From Candidatus Kuenenia hertensis (lineage in GTDB: Bacteria; Planctomycetota; Brocadiia; Brocadiales; Brocadiaceae): 64,000 nt of DNA. Positions 1 through 9,498 of this stretch are shown here, piece after piece. Position numbers and translations under genes: made by a program. The notes below the pieces were generated by a model. The model was not told the origin of the DNA and made no database searches. It saw only the letters and a program-made list of their open reading frames with translations. The DNA lies in NCBI GenBank assembly GCA_021646465.1, contig SOET01000005.1, positions 1 through 64,000 of the forward strand, read 5' to 3'. Positions within the stretch are counted from its first letter, which is position 1, and every line of letters begins with the position of its first letter.

Positions 1-396
1 ACCCGCTGCATGCACCTGCGCCAGTCCTACCGCAGATAATCTTGATCCCTGATCTATTACCCGCGCCATTACCTGCCACAGCGCCAGCTTCCCCTCAAAG
101 TCCTTCCCCAATGCTTCATCTATTCCCAGTTCCTTTGCCACCCGGTACACACTCCAGACCGCACCCACCGATAACCCTTCATGGAGTTCCACCGATTCTG
201 ACAAGCCGCCTATCGCGCTCAGATCGTCTTTATGAGCAAGCGCAAGTTTTATCGCTGCTATCTCCTGCGGCGTACAATTCGACAGATTCGCGATGGTACG
301 TTTCTTGACCTTTCCCTCCTCCCGATACGATTCCCGCAAGAGGATGGAACGATAGATTTTTTTGCCGGATTTTGATTTGTTCTCTACAATATGCAT
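1..396 (-). CDS. IS1634-like transposase, N-terminal part (cut by window edge)
   Basis: An open frame without stops runs from an ATG at 396 off the left edge of the window, giving 132 residues. It starts MHIVENKSKSGKKIY and continues with REEGKVKKRTIANLS, the N-terminal signature of IS1634/IS4-group transposases (a short beta-rich domain that reads 'gly-lys, arg-ser-tyr-arg-glu-glu-gly-lys-v-k-r-t-i-a-n-l'). The catalytic DDE part would lie beyond the window. The protein differs clearly from the second IS1634-like transposase at 668-2365, so these are two distinct insertion sequences side by side. No terminal inverted repeat was identified for this one. Start choice: first ATG in the frame; the ribosome site is weak. 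Confidence 0.75.
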   Translation of the reverse strand, partial: MHIVENKSKSGKKIYRSILLRESYREEGKVKKRTIANLSNCTPQEIAAIKLALAHKDDLSAIGGLSESVELHEGLSVGAVWSVYRVAKELGIDEALGKDFEGKLALWQVMARVIDQGSRLSAVGLAQVHAAG

Positions 397-546
397 GTCC
401 ACTATAATATATTATGTTATTCGAATATATCAAGTATAGTATTAAATATATACAATATATTAGCGACTACATATTACTGGCAAAAAACAGCACCATCTTC
501 CAATATATAAACCACTTGTGTGTTTTAGAAGGGGTGAAGATCAGAT

Positions 547-2492
547 CTAACCCCAGTTTGCAAGATACAAAGGCAAAATAGACGTAAGCCATTATGAATG
601 TGATGCTTATGGCACGAGTAGATGTATTACCCTCTTTTCGTGTTGATGTAATGGGGGGAGAAGTGTTTTACGTTGATACTGAAGGATTTACTTTTGTATA
701 TTGACTCAAATTTAAAGATTTAAATAATTGTCTTTGAATTTTGTCCTGGCGTACCAGACAATAAGATACTTGCGGCGGTGCTGCTTTTTCCTGAGAATAG
801 AGGAGAGTTGCTTCCTGCAGGTCATGGAGTTTTTCCAATAAAACATCGGGGGATAAAAGAATACCTTTTAAAGCGAGCCGTCGTCTCAGTACGCCGGTCA
901 TGAGCAAGCCTAAGTTGCAATAAAAGGCATGAACATGGAGTTTCTGGTCAGTCCAGTGATATGGTGGTTGAAAAGAAAGATGTTCATGGTCTTTGCTGTC
1001 CTGGAAGTATCTTTCGATTTCGGATTGTCCCCGGTATCCCAAAACGATCTCCGCATCACTCCAGCCATGTTGGTTGGTAAAGAGGAGAGTTCTGCCAAAA
1101 TGATAATCAATCAACTCCTGCAAGGCATCCTGATTGAGAAAATAAGTAAGAACCGGGCGATTGTCCTTAAGGGTGATATTGACAGAGATAATCTTTTTGA
1201 GATATTGCGGGGATAAAATGTGCGATACCTTTTCCCGGACGGATGAAAGGCTTGCATTTGGCAGTTCACCCCGTTTGAGCTTTTTGGACAGGGCTTCCAA
1301 TTTGACAATGGCTTTGGCCTGAGAGGTAACAACGGATTGAAGCTGTTTTGCGGCAAAACTTGCAGAGTGCTGCAAAACAGCAGTCCATTGATCGCCGAGG
1401 ATTTCTTTTTTGTCTCTGAAGGTCATAATGCCGGGCAGATTTGCATCATCTGCTTTTTGAAATTTTTTTAAATCAATCGCCGGCATTTCCGGGTAACGGA
1501 ACAAAGGTGCGGCGGCAATGCAGGAAATATTGCTGTCCTGCAAGGAGTATACTATTTCTTCGGAGGTGTTGCCCTTATCAAAGACAAGAGTAATATCGTT
1601 TGGATTTCCGGAAAGGTCTTTTATACGCTTTGTAAGGGGTGAATAAATATTTTTCAATTGAGCAATACCGTTTAAATTGCCGGAGTAAAGGGCGTGGAAA
1701 AGAGGTATATGAAAATCCGGTGTAACGGCAACGGCAAGTCCAAGCTGCCGGAGGTTGTGGCGTCCCAGTTTGTTACGTCCCCGCTGTGCTTCAGTGTTGC
1801 GGTCATTAAGCGTATCAATATAAATGAAATAATTTGTGCAATCATACAGGAGGGCCTTTGGAGATAAATTTTCTTCTTTCGCGATGTGTAATGAGATATC
1901 TTTTTCTAATTCGGTGAGTTTGTCCAAATCGATACGATCCATGGCGTTCCAGAAGTGTTGGCTGGTGAATAAATCAGAACGCAGCCCCCACTCTCGTTTA
2001 AGAGCGGTTTGTTCATACCACCCGTTGATTTGTGCTTTACTGCACGGATGAAAAGCCCTTGCAAAAGCGGCCAAAAGGAGATATCGGGCAATGGAAGCCC
2101 CCTGGTCTCTTTTGGGAAAAGCAGTGTCAATCATTTCCGGCAATTTCAGGGAACAGGCAACATCCCACAGAGCAAAAAGGCCTATGCGGGTAAGGGCAAC
2201 CTCTTTGGCAACGGGAGCGGATTTTTTTTTGCAGGTTTTAAAGATTTTATCAACAGTGCCAAGATAATGTTGTTCGACAATGCGGGGTTTTCCATTGATA
2301 CGCTTGCTTTCGACAACATAGTAATAAGGTATTCCTTTTTTTAGTTTTTTTATTAACGAAGCCATGGCTTTCTCCTGACCAAGGTATTGCAGTAGGGTAA
2401 TACATGCGGAGGATTGCACAACGTCCTGCAACACAAAAAGTTATGTAGGAAGGAAACTACATTTTAAGGCATAACTTGTAAACTGGGGCTAG
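547..2492 (-). mobile_element. Insertion sequence, IS1634 family
   Basis: About 1.95 kb bounded by an imperfect inverted repeat: CTAACCCCAGTTTGCAAG at 547-564 and its near-complement CTTGTAAACTGGGGCTAG at 2475-2492 (two mismatches over 18). The transposase fills most of the interval and reads on the - strand. The few bases on either side do not match each other, so I cannot show a target-site duplication. The exact ends may be off by a few bases. Confidence 0.75.
668..2365 (-). CDS. IS1634 family transposase
   Basis: A 565-residue transposase catalysing cut-and-paste movement of the surrounding insertion sequence. The frame is open upstream to 2434, but the ATG at 2365 (MASLIKKLKKGIPYYYV) is preceded by AGGAGA at good spacing and matches the usual family start, so it is preferred. 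Visible landmarks: the N-terminal 'GKPRIVEQHYLGT' segment, a first acidic motif in LLYDCTNYFIYID, a second around VFDKGNTSEE, and the C-terminal IS4-type Y-R-E-K signature YRGQSEIERYFQDSK followed by a helix with HVHAFYCNLGLLM. The length is normal for the family and no frameshift is seen, so the element is potentially active. Neighbours are unrelated. Confidence 0.88.
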   Translation of the reverse strand: MASLIKKLKKGIPYYYVVESKRINGKPRIVEQHYLGTVDKIFKTCKKKSAPVAKEVALTRIGLFALWDVACSLKLPEMIDTAFPKRDQGASIARYLLLAAFARAFHPCSKAQINGWYEQTALKREWGLRSDLFTSQHFWNAMDRIDLDKLTELEKDISLHIAKEENLSPKALLYDCTNYFIYIDTLNDRNTEAQRGRNKLGRHNLRQLGLAVAVTPDFHIPLFHALYSGNLNGIAQLKNIYSPLTKRIKDLSGNPNDITLVFDKGNTSEEIVYSLQDSNISCIAAAPLFRYPEMPAIDLKKFQKADDANLPGIMTFRDKKEILGDQWTAVLQHSASFAAKQLQSVVTSQAKAIVKLEALSKKLKRGELPNASLSSVREKVSHILSPQYLKKIISVNITLKDNRPVLTYFLNQDALQELIDYHFGRTLLFTNQHGWSDAEIVLGYRGQSEIERYFQDSKDHEHLSFQPPYHWTDQKLHVHAFYCNLGLLMTGVLRRRLALKGILLSPDVLLEKLHDLQEATLLYSQEKAAPPQVSYCLVRQDKIQRQLFKSLNLSQYTKVNPSVST

Positions 2493-2641
2493 CCCTTAGT
2501 TTTTTTGCTTGATATTAAAAATCTATAATTGTACTATTATTTAATAAATAGAGCGATAAGACCGTTGTGGGTTGTCCATGGTGTTCCCTTCCGGAGGTTG
2601 GCAAAGCCATGGCGAACCAAGCCTGCAAGGCACGCTCTTTT

Positions 2642-3280
2642 TTATTTTTCAGGCAAATATATCGTATCGTATTTTACATTACCCTTGAATACATCGAACC
2701 ACTCATAATCTTTTTTCTCGTATTTCCTGAATATTCCCCAAGAAAATGTATCTACCGCCTGTAATCCCATATTTTCGTGTGATGTCCAGTGATGTATATC
2801 GAGAGGAATACGTGGGTCGATGCGACCCTTGATGTGGCGAATGATGTACTCGTTAAACTCTCTTATCTCATTCTTGCTTTTGCTCTTATCTATTACCACC
2901 TCTATCCGTAACGAAGCATTTTCTACCGGTATCCTCTCAAGCGCATTTCGTGCAATGAAATTATAAACTCTGTCCTTTTGCTTTGTTAGGTTGTCATAAA
3001 CACGCTGCTTGTTCAGGGTAAGTGAGTATATGTCAAACGGAATAGTAGAGGCTAACTTGTAGAAATAGTTCTTTATCCTTATCGAATCCTTAGCGCCCTT
3101 CATTTCCAATTGTCTGTTTGGAAGCTTCCTTTTAATGGTCTTTTTTACAGCATTAATCAATCGTCTGTTATTCTCTATTCCGCTCACAGCCAGGATAGTA
3201 ACAGTAAAGAATTTCGATGGTTTCTTTGCAAAAAAATCAAAACCTAAATCGCCGCTTTCGTCAAGATATAGATAAAGCAT
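2642..3280 (-). CDS. DUF3800 domain protein
   Basis: A 212-residue protein that opens with MLYLYLDESGDLGF, the hallmark of DUF3800, a family with a predicted RNase H-like fold that is often found with mobile or defence genes. The conserved acidic residues of the fold can be seen in YLDESGD (start), in VVIDKSKSK (middle) and in the C-terminal GLQAVDTFSWGIFRKYE block, where the last Asp is typical. Its biochemical activity is not established in general. It lies directly beside the IS1634-family element, with an unrelated + strand gene on the other side. The length is within the usual 200-250 residues. Confidence 0.82.
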   Translation of the reverse strand: MLYLYLDESGDLGFDFFAKKPSKFFTVTILAVSGIENNRRLINAVKKTIKRKLPNRQLEMKGAKDSIRIKNYFYKLASTIPFDIYSLTLNKQRVYDNLTKQKDRVYNFIARNALERIPVENASLRIEVVIDKSKSKNEIREFNEYIIRHIKGRIDPRIPLDIHHWTSHENMGLQAVDTFSWGIFRKYEKKDYEWFDVFKGNVKYDTIYLPEK

Positions 3281-3812
3281 TTAACGTATGACCGGAAAAG
3301 ATATCTTTCATACAATCCCCCTTTCATTCCACATTTTTTCCAATATGAATTAGAGAATTTAAAAAGCCAGTTCGTAGTCCTTATTGTAGCTAACGCAAAA
3401 GCGTTTCATGGAAGGCATATAATATCTTTTGTGTTTTCATCGTCAACTAAAATTATTCCTGATGCAATTTCCAAAAAATTGCGTGCGTCCAGGAAATCGA
3501 TGATCAACCTAGCCCTTAATGCTTTTATACGATAATTGAGAGAGAGAGGGATATATATTAAGAGGGTTTTTGGTTTTAAGACCCCCTACCCCCCCCTTAA
3601 ATTTTTACTCCGTACTTTCTCCGTACCTATACACGAAAGTATATCAAAACAGATAAAAGAATGCAAACAAATACAGCTTGGCAAACGCTTGATAATGCTA
3701 AAGAAACTACACTGTATGAAAAGTTACAAAAACATGTTAAACTAAGCAAAAAAGCCGATTTAATTATATATTAAAATTACATAAAAAAGAAATTTTGTAT
3801 CATATAATAAAT
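3281..3812. other. Intergenic region without a recognised gene
   Basis: About 530 bases between the divergently placed DUF3800 gene and the bioF-like gene. It contains low-complexity stretches such as a run of C at about 3585-3597 but no open frame that looks like protein and no palindromic repeat. It should hold the promoter of the bioF-alr pair; I see no confident -35/-10. Confidence 0.5.
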
Positions 3813-4982
3813 ATGGAATTCATCTCCGAAATATTACAGGAATTAAAAGATAAAGATTTACTGCGCGATTGCACGGCTATTGAAAGCGCTCAGGAACCAA
3901 TTGTCCGGATAAAGGGGAAAGAATATATCTCTTTCTGCTCAAATAATTATCTCGGGCTGGCAAACCATCCCTTACTAAAACAGGCTGCCATAGAAGCAAT
4001 ACATCAGTACGGCTGCGGAACCGGAGCGTCACGCCTTGTATCCGGCACCATGACGCTGCACGCAGCATTGGAAAAGAAAATTGCGGAATTCAAAGGTACA
4101 GAGGCCGCACTGCTTTTCCCTACCGGTTATATGGCAAATCTTGGCGCGCTATGCGCAATTGTTACAAAAGAGGACATTGTTATCGGCGACAAGCTTAACC
4201 ATGCAAGCATCATTGACGGATGCCGTTATTCAGGAGCAACATTCCGTGTATACCCTCACAAAGACATAACTAAATTGGAATCGTTGCTGCACAAATCCTT
4301 ATCATACCGAAGAAGATTAGTGGTAACAGACAGTGTGTTCAGTATGGACGGCGATACCGCCCCATTAGCGGAAATTGCCAGTGTTGTAAAAAAGTATAAC
4401 GCTCTCCTTATGGTGGACGATGCACATGCAACCGGCGTATTTGGGAAAAACGGCAAAGGATTGATTGAACACTATGGCCTTGAGGGACAAATCGAAATCG
4501 TCATGGGTTCTTTAAGCAAGGCGGTTGGCAGTATTGGAGGATTTATCGCCGGCAGTCAGCAGCTCATTGATTTCTTAAAAAACAAAGCCAGGCATTTTAT
4601 TTATACTACCGCTCTGCCGCCAGCCGTTTGCGCTGCGTCTTTAGCAGGGCTTAACCTGATCCTTGAAAATGCAACACACATGAATAACTTATGGGAAAAT
4701 ATTCATTATCTTAACTCCAGTTTATCTCGTTTTACTCCCGCAATTGCCGGAGAAAGCCCTATTTTCCCATTTGTTATTGGAACATCCAAAGACGCTTTAG
4801 AGCTTTCAATGAAACTATTCCAAAACGGGATATTGATTCCTGCAATCAGGCCGCCTACTGTTCCTCCCGGAACCAGCCGTTTGCGTGTTTCCATCATGGC
4901 CAATCATGAAAAACATCATCTTGACAGACTCATTGAGGTATTGTGTAACATTGGTTTTTTAAAAGAAAAATCTTCTTTATAA
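3813..4982 (+). CDS. bioF: 8-amino-7-oxononanoate synthase / glycine C-acetyltransferase family (BioF-like)
   Basis: A pyridoxal-phosphate alpha-oxoamine synthase, about 389 residues from the ATG at 3813; the frame extends a little upstream from a TTG at 3795. The family condenses an acyl-CoA or acyl-ACP with an amino acid and releases CO2; BioF makes the first committed biotin intermediate, and close relatives (Kbl) make 2-amino-3-oxobutyrate. Visible marks: SFCSNNYLGLANHP near the N-terminus, the Asp-His of DDAHATGVFGKNGKG and the PLP lysine in GSLSKAVGSIGGF. The C-terminal RPPTVPPGTSRLRVS motif is typical of BioF. Alanine is the BioF co-substrate, and the next gene, 14 bases downstream, is alanine racemase, so the two are probably cotranscribed. 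BioF versus Kbl cannot be settled from sequence alone. Confidence 0.8.
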   Translation: MEFISEILQELKDKDLLRDCTAIESAQEPIVRIKGKEYISFCSNNYLGLANHPLLKQAAIEAIHQYGCGTGASRLVSGTMTLHAALEKKIAEFKGTEAALLFPTGYMANLGALCAIVTKEDIVIGDKLNHASIIDGCRYSGATFRVYPHKDITKLESLLHKSLSYRRRLVVTDSVFSMDGDTAPLAEIASVVKKYNALLMVDDAHATGVFGKNGKGLIEHYGLEGQIEIVMGSLSKAVGSIGGFIAGSQQLIDFLKNKARHFIYTTALPPAVCAASLAGLNLILENATHMNNLWENIHYLNSSLSRFTPAIAGESPIFPFVIGTSKDALELSMKLFQNGILIPAIRPPTVPPGTSRLRVSIMANHEKHHLDRLIEVLCNIGFLKEKSSL

Positions 4983-4996
4983 GGAAAAACTCTTTT

Positions 4997-6142
4997 ATGC
5001 ACCGACCTACATGGGCAGAAATTAACCTTTCCGCCCTGAGACATAATCTGTTGGAAATAAAAAAACACATAGGGCCAAAGGTAAAAATCCTCGGCGTAGT
5101 AAAGGCAAATGCGTACGGACATGGAGATTATGAAGTAAGTACGCTATTGGTAAAAAATGGTGTTGAAATGCTTGGCATCGCCCTTGTTGAAGAAGGCATT
5201 CGCCTCAGAGAAAAAGGAATCACCTCTCCATTACTCCTTTTTGGCGGATTCTTTGAGGAACAAATTGACGCAATTATCCGCTATAACCTCACGCCAACCA
5301 TTTATGATCTGAAGCTGGCGGAAAAGCTTGCAAACCAGGCCCATTGCTTGGGAAAAATCGTGAAAGTTCATATTTATGTTGATACGGGCATGGGCGGTAT
5401 AGGCGTAAAATATGACAACACTTTCGAGTTTACAAAATGTTTAGCGGAAATGAACAACCTCATTATCGAGGGAATTTACACCCATTGTTCTTCCTCGGAT
5501 GATAATAATCCTGCTCACACGACACTGCAAATAAGGAAATTCAAGAATATTCTGGCAACCATTGATAAGGCAGGAATAATAATTCCACTGAAACATATGG
5601 CAAATACCGGATCAATACTACGCTATAATGACTCTTACTTTACCATGGCAAGGCCGGGGCTTTCACTGTACGGTTTATATGCCACAGACGAGGAGTCACA
5701 TAATTTACCTATTAAACCGGTTATGAGTTTAAAAACACGGATCATACATATTAAAACAATGGAACCGGGAGAGACGCTGGGATACGGAGGATCATGTAAA
5801 ATTACTCGATCTACCCGCGTAGCAACGTTGCCATTTGGTTACGATGACGGATATAATCGATTATTATCAAATCAGGGAATGGTTCTTGTAAGGGGAAACA
5901 AAGTCCCTGTCATCGGCAGAATTTGTATGGATCAATGTTTTATTGACGTAACCAGTTTAAAGAACGTATCTGTAGGAGACGAAGTCGTGGTGTATGGCCG
6001 CCAGGGAAAAGAAACTATTTCGATAGAATCCGTCGCAAAACAACGAAAAACCATTCCTTACGAAATCACCTGCAATGTGAGTAACCGTGTGCCAAGAATA
6101 TACATTGACGAGGATTATCTATCAAAAAGCATGTCATCATGA
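4997..6142 (+). CDS. alr: Alanine racemase
   Basis: A 381-residue fold-type III PLP enzyme that interconverts L- and D-alanine for peptidoglycan synthesis. The PLP lysine is K36 in the signature VVKANAYGHG; GIYTHCSSSDD, PGLSLYG and the C-terminal GRICMDQCFIDVT block are all standard for Alr. The second catalytic tyrosine lies in the LPFGYDDGYNR region. Start: ATG at 4997, with AAGGAAAA upstream and a gap of only 14 bases from the bioF-like stop, which indicates one transcript. Length and motifs are complete. Confidence 0.93.
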   Translation: MHRPTWAEINLSALRHNLLEIKKHIGPKVKILGVVKANAYGHGDYEVSTLLVKNGVEMLGIALVEEGIRLREKGITSPLLLFGGFFEEQIDAIIRYNLTPTIYDLKLAEKLANQAHCLGKIVKVHIYVDTGMGGIGVKYDNTFEFTKCLAEMNNLIIEGIYTHCSSSDDNNPAHTTLQIRKFKNILATIDKAGIIIPLKHMANTGSILRYNDSYFTMARPGLSLYGLYATDEESHNLPIKPVMSLKTRIIHIKTMEPGETLGYGGSCKITRSTRVATLPFGYDDGYNRLLSNQGMVLVRGNKVPVIGRICMDQCFIDVTSLKNVSVGDEVVVYGRQGKETISIESVAKQRKTIPYEITCNVSNRVPRIYIDEDYLSKSMSS

Positions 6143-6223
6143 GCAAAGCCGAAGGATTCGGAAAACTAAAGTGTTACAAAAACAGATATATTTGACCACG
6201 ACCTTAATTACAATAATTATCTA

Positions 6224-9202
6224 TTACTTTTCAAGAATTGACTGAATACGGTCTAATACATCCTCTAAATCAAAAGGTTTATTGACAACAAAATTTGCTT
6301 TTATTTCCTTATCAGGGAAAGAGTCTGCAGTATTCAGAAATCCTGTAATTACGCCGACTTTTGGTTTTTCATCCAATGTTTCTATTGCCTGCATTATATC
6401 CCACCCGGAAACTTCCGGCATTCCAAGATCACAGAGAACGAGGTCATATTTTTCTACTTTTAATCTGTCTAAAGCCTCTTTGCCATCATCAATATGTTCG
6501 ACAGCATACCCTTCCTCCGAAAGAAAATTGTACAATACTTTTCCTATAACTACTTCATCCTCAACTACCAATATTTTATTTCCCCTCATTCCTTTTTTCC
6601 CTTCTGTTTTTTCTACCGTTTCTTCTTCACAATCATCTTTTGACGATGGAAATGACAAGAGAAAAGTGCTGCCCATTCCCACCGTGCTGGAAACATTGAT
6701 TCGTCCCCCATGCCTTTTGATAATCCCGTAAGCAACGCTCAAACCCAAACCGGTACCCCTCTTCTTGTTCGTGAAAAAAGGATCAAAGATTTTTAACTTA
6801 ACATCTTCAGACATGCCGGTTCCCGTGTCTGAAATACTCAAATATATGGTATCTTCATCCTCCCATGTAAGAATGCAAAGGGTGCCTCCTTTGGGCATGG
6901 CGTCCAATGCATTATTGACAATGTTCATTACCACTTCCCGTAATTCCGAAGGATTGCCTTTTATTTTCCCGACCTTTTTAAGCCCGTCAGTATTTATGTT
7001 AAACTTTATTCCCCCCCCCTGAGCCATATCCAGCCATTTTGGTTTCAAAAATTCCACAACATGATTTGTCAATTCCGCCAGATCAACCATTACATATTGT
7101 GTAACATCTTTCTTCTCTTTTGTAAATTCATTCAACCTTCGGACAATCTCAGCCCCGTCCTTTACATATTTGTGAACCAAATGAAGAGTCCCCAGTAATT
7201 TGTCCCTGCCTTTATTCTGCCTTATTAATATTTGTATATTCCCATCAATAGCCGCAAGGATATTATTTATCTCATGCGCAACCCCTGAAGTAATAACTCC
7301 AAGGGCCTGCATTTTTTTTGAATGCAAAAGTTCTTCCTCCATGCGCTTTCGTTCAGTAATATCCTGAAAAGTAATTACCGCACCGAGAATTTCATTATTT
7401 TTTTTAATCGGGTATGACATATACTCGGCGGGAAAATACGTTCCATTGGCACGCCAGACAATATCATCAACTACATGAATACCCTCGCCTTTTTGGAGTG
7501 CCAGTAAAATTTTGCACTCTTCAATGGGAAAAGGAGTGCCATCCCGATAGCTGTGGTGTATCAGATTATGCATTTGTTTCCCTATAAGTTGATCTGCGCT
7601 CTCATAACCCAGCATTTTCATACATGCAGCATTAACAAACGTACACACGCCAACTGCATCCACGCCATAAATACCTTCTCCGGTAGAATTAAGCAAAAGT
7701 TGAATTTTTTCATTACTTTCCAACAGGGACTCTATTGCCCTTTTGCGCTCCGTAATATCTTCCACAATTGCCAGATAAAAATCAGGATATTCCCCTATCT
7801 TCCATATTGGCGACACTGTCAAATTCACCCACACAATATACCCGTTCTTATGAAAATATCTCTTTTCCATGGTAAATTCATGTATTTCGCCGTCTATTAA
7901 TTTTTGCTTATTATCCAATTCAAGGCGCAAATCATCCGGATGGACAATCTGAATAAGTGTTTTCTTTGTTATTTCATTCATGGTGTAACCAACAATATCG
8001 CAATATTTTTTATTGGCCAAAACGAATTTGTCCGTCTTTATTTCCCGAAGCGCAACACCAACGGCAGCCTGTTCAAACATCACACGGAAACGCTTCTCGC
8101 TTTCCCTCAGGGCCGACTCCATCTTTCTTCGTTCTTTCGATTCCTTTACCAGTTTAAGATTCTGCTCTTCCAGTTTTCTCGTACGGTCTGCAATACACTG
8201 TTCAAGCAACTCATTGCTTTTTTCCAGTTTTGCTTCTATCTGTTTTCGTTTAATAATTTCTTCTTCCAGGTTTTTATTTGATCTTTTCAAATCCTCTGCC
8301 AGTGCTATCATATGGTCATTTACTATCTCTAGTTCAGCGCGAATGGCAGCAGACATTTCTTTTTCAATAAGATATTTTTTGTGATTATCAACGACTTTTT
8401 CATTGAATCTTTTGATGTTTATTAATGATTCCTCTTTACTGTTTTTTTCTGCTGAAAGAGGTTTATGTACACCATTCGTAAAACTTCTCCCTTCAATTTT
8501 ATATGGCAGCGTAATTTGCTTTACCGCAGGATTGAGGCTGAGAAATACAGAGGAATTTTCTTTGCTGATTTTTTCCTTCGAAAAAATAATCATTACATAT
8601 GCACTGCCTGCCGGATAAATCCCTCCGAAACCAAATACGGATTGAATAGCAAACGGTTTTACAAATTCGGATTGTTTGGGGATAAACTTGCTTTCAACAG
8701 CATCTTCCACACAAAAAGAACTTAATCGCTTGTGTTGTTCCTTTACCAAAATGCCCGTATCTAATTGCGGCCCGGAAATTCTCTCAATGCCTATTTGCCT
8801 GAAGACAGCAGAAAGCATGGGAAATTTACTATAAAAATGCGGATCGGAGAGGGAGAATGCCTGACAATCTTTAGAGTCTTTTCTGCTCCTCCATTCTTCC
8901 CTGTCACCATATGTCCCCAGAAGGGTTAAATAGCGGTCTTCTGATGATTGTATCTTTCTCTGCTCTTTATACTGTATATATGTTTGAATATCTTCCGGCA
9001 GCGTATTGTAAGAATCTGTACTGAAAAAGCGAACAAGCGCAAAAGGGCGTTTACCGCTATCGGTTGTAAATGATTCATAGAGGATTTTCGTGATTTCCTG
9101 CGCAGCATTTTCAAGACATGAAAGCGCACAGCATTTTTCTTTAATAAATTCGGATAGTTTCAATATTTCAATTACCGATAACTGATTAAGATTTATTTGC
9201 AT
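6224..9202 (-). CDS. Hybrid sensor histidine kinase with two PAS domains and C-terminal receiver
   Basis: A 992-residue soluble hybrid kinase. Order as read: an N-terminal region of about 280 residues that I do not recognise, a long coiled coil rich in Glu/Lys (about 285-370), a PAS domain with FEQAAVGVALREI and a PAC tail VEDITERKRA, a second PAS with FQDITERKRM, a phosphoacceptor segment GVAHEINNILAAIDG (the His), an ATPase domain with NALDAMPKGG, DTGTGMSE and GTGLGLSVAYG, and a receiver KILVVEDEVVIGK whose phosphorylatable Asp lies in LVLCDLGMPEVSG. The VAHEINN motif is typical of NtrB-like kinases. No transmembrane segment is evident, so the input is cytoplasmic. The gene stands alone and converges with alr. 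Its output partner is not in the window. Confidence 0.9.
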   Translation of the reverse strand: MQINLNQLSVIEILKLSEFIKEKCCALSCLENAAQEITKILYESFTTDSGKRPFALVRFFSTDSYNTLPEDIQTYIQYKEQRKIQSSEDRYLTLLGTYGDREEWRSRKDSKDCQAFSLSDPHFYSKFPMLSAVFRQIGIERISGPQLDTGILVKEQHKRLSSFCVEDAVESKFIPKQSEFVKPFAIQSVFGFGGIYPAGSAYVMIIFSKEKISKENSSVFLSLNPAVKQITLPYKIEGRSFTNGVHKPLSAEKNSKEESLINIKRFNEKVVDNHKKYLIEKEMSAAIRAELEIVNDHMIALAEDLKRSNKNLEEEIIKRKQIEAKLEKSNELLEQCIADRTRKLEEQNLKLVKESKERRKMESALRESEKRFRVMFEQAAVGVALREIKTDKFVLANKKYCDIVGYTMNEITKKTLIQIVHPDDLRLELDNKQKLIDGEIHEFTMEKRYFHKNGYIVWVNLTVSPIWKIGEYPDFYLAIVEDITERKRAIESLLESNEKIQLLLNSTGEGIYGVDAVGVCTFVNAACMKMLGYESADQLIGKQMHNLIHHSYRDGTPFPIEECKILLALQKGEGIHVVDDIVWRANGTYFPAEYMSYPIKKNNEILGAVITFQDITERKRMEEELLHSKKMQALGVITSGVAHEINNILAAIDGNIQILIRQNKGRDKLLGTLHLVHKYVKDGAEIVRRLNEFTKEKKDVTQYVMVDLAELTNHVVEFLKPKWLDMAQGGGIKFNINTDGLKKVGKIKGNPSELREVVMNIVNNALDAMPKGGTLCILTWEDEDTIYLSISDTGTGMSEDVKLKIFDPFFTNKKRGTGLGLSVAYGIIKRHGGRINVSSTVGMGSTFLLSFPSSKDDCEEETVEKTEGKKGMRGNKILVVEDEVVIGKVLYNFLSEEGYAVEHIDDGKEALDRLKVEKYDLVLCDLGMPEVSGWDIMQAIETLDEKPKVGVITGFLNTADSFPDKEIKANFVVNKPFDLEDVLDRIQSILEK

Positions 9203-9267
9203 AATATACTCAATGGATTCACAATTTGTGATTTATAGGCAATGTTGTACAAGTTCAACACGAACAA

Positions 9268-9299
9268 CTGTAGAGACGCATAGCAATGCGTCTCTACAG
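9268..9299. repeat. Perfect palindrome in the kinase-lipB gap
   Basis: CTGTAGAGACGCATAG and its near-complement make a 32-base hairpin in the roughly 300-base gap upstream of the hybrid kinase. A close relative occurs at about 55036-55066. Part of a family of short dispersed palindromes in this window (compare 46265-46300, 53749-53777, 55122-55151). Apart from AT-rich sequence the rest of 9203-9498 shows nothing. Confidence 0.7.
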
Positions 9300-9498
9300 T
9301 CCGTGCCGCCCTGTTATCAATTTAAAATTCATATTTTACGTGCATTTTGAATATAATGCCCGCTTCCAACATATATATTTAATAATTTATTAAAAATAAA
9401 TACGGTCATTATATACAGATGCACCTGAAAAATCTATGCTATTATAATCAAAAGCTCCTGTTTTTCGAAATCTTTCGAGAATTTTTTTTATTTTACTA

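Noticed and set aside
42-433. Frames of 88 and 67 codons at the window start
   Set aside because: They are shadows of the IS1634-like transposase frame that runs off the left edge on the - strand.
3536-3745. 69-codon + strand frame upstream of bioF
   Set aside because: No ribosome site, low-complexity start and poly-C segment; composition is not protein-like.
9268-9299. Transcription terminator for the lipB operon or kinase
   Set aside because: Perfect stem, but no T-run on either side and the same palindrome occurs elsewhere, so it is a dispersed repeat.
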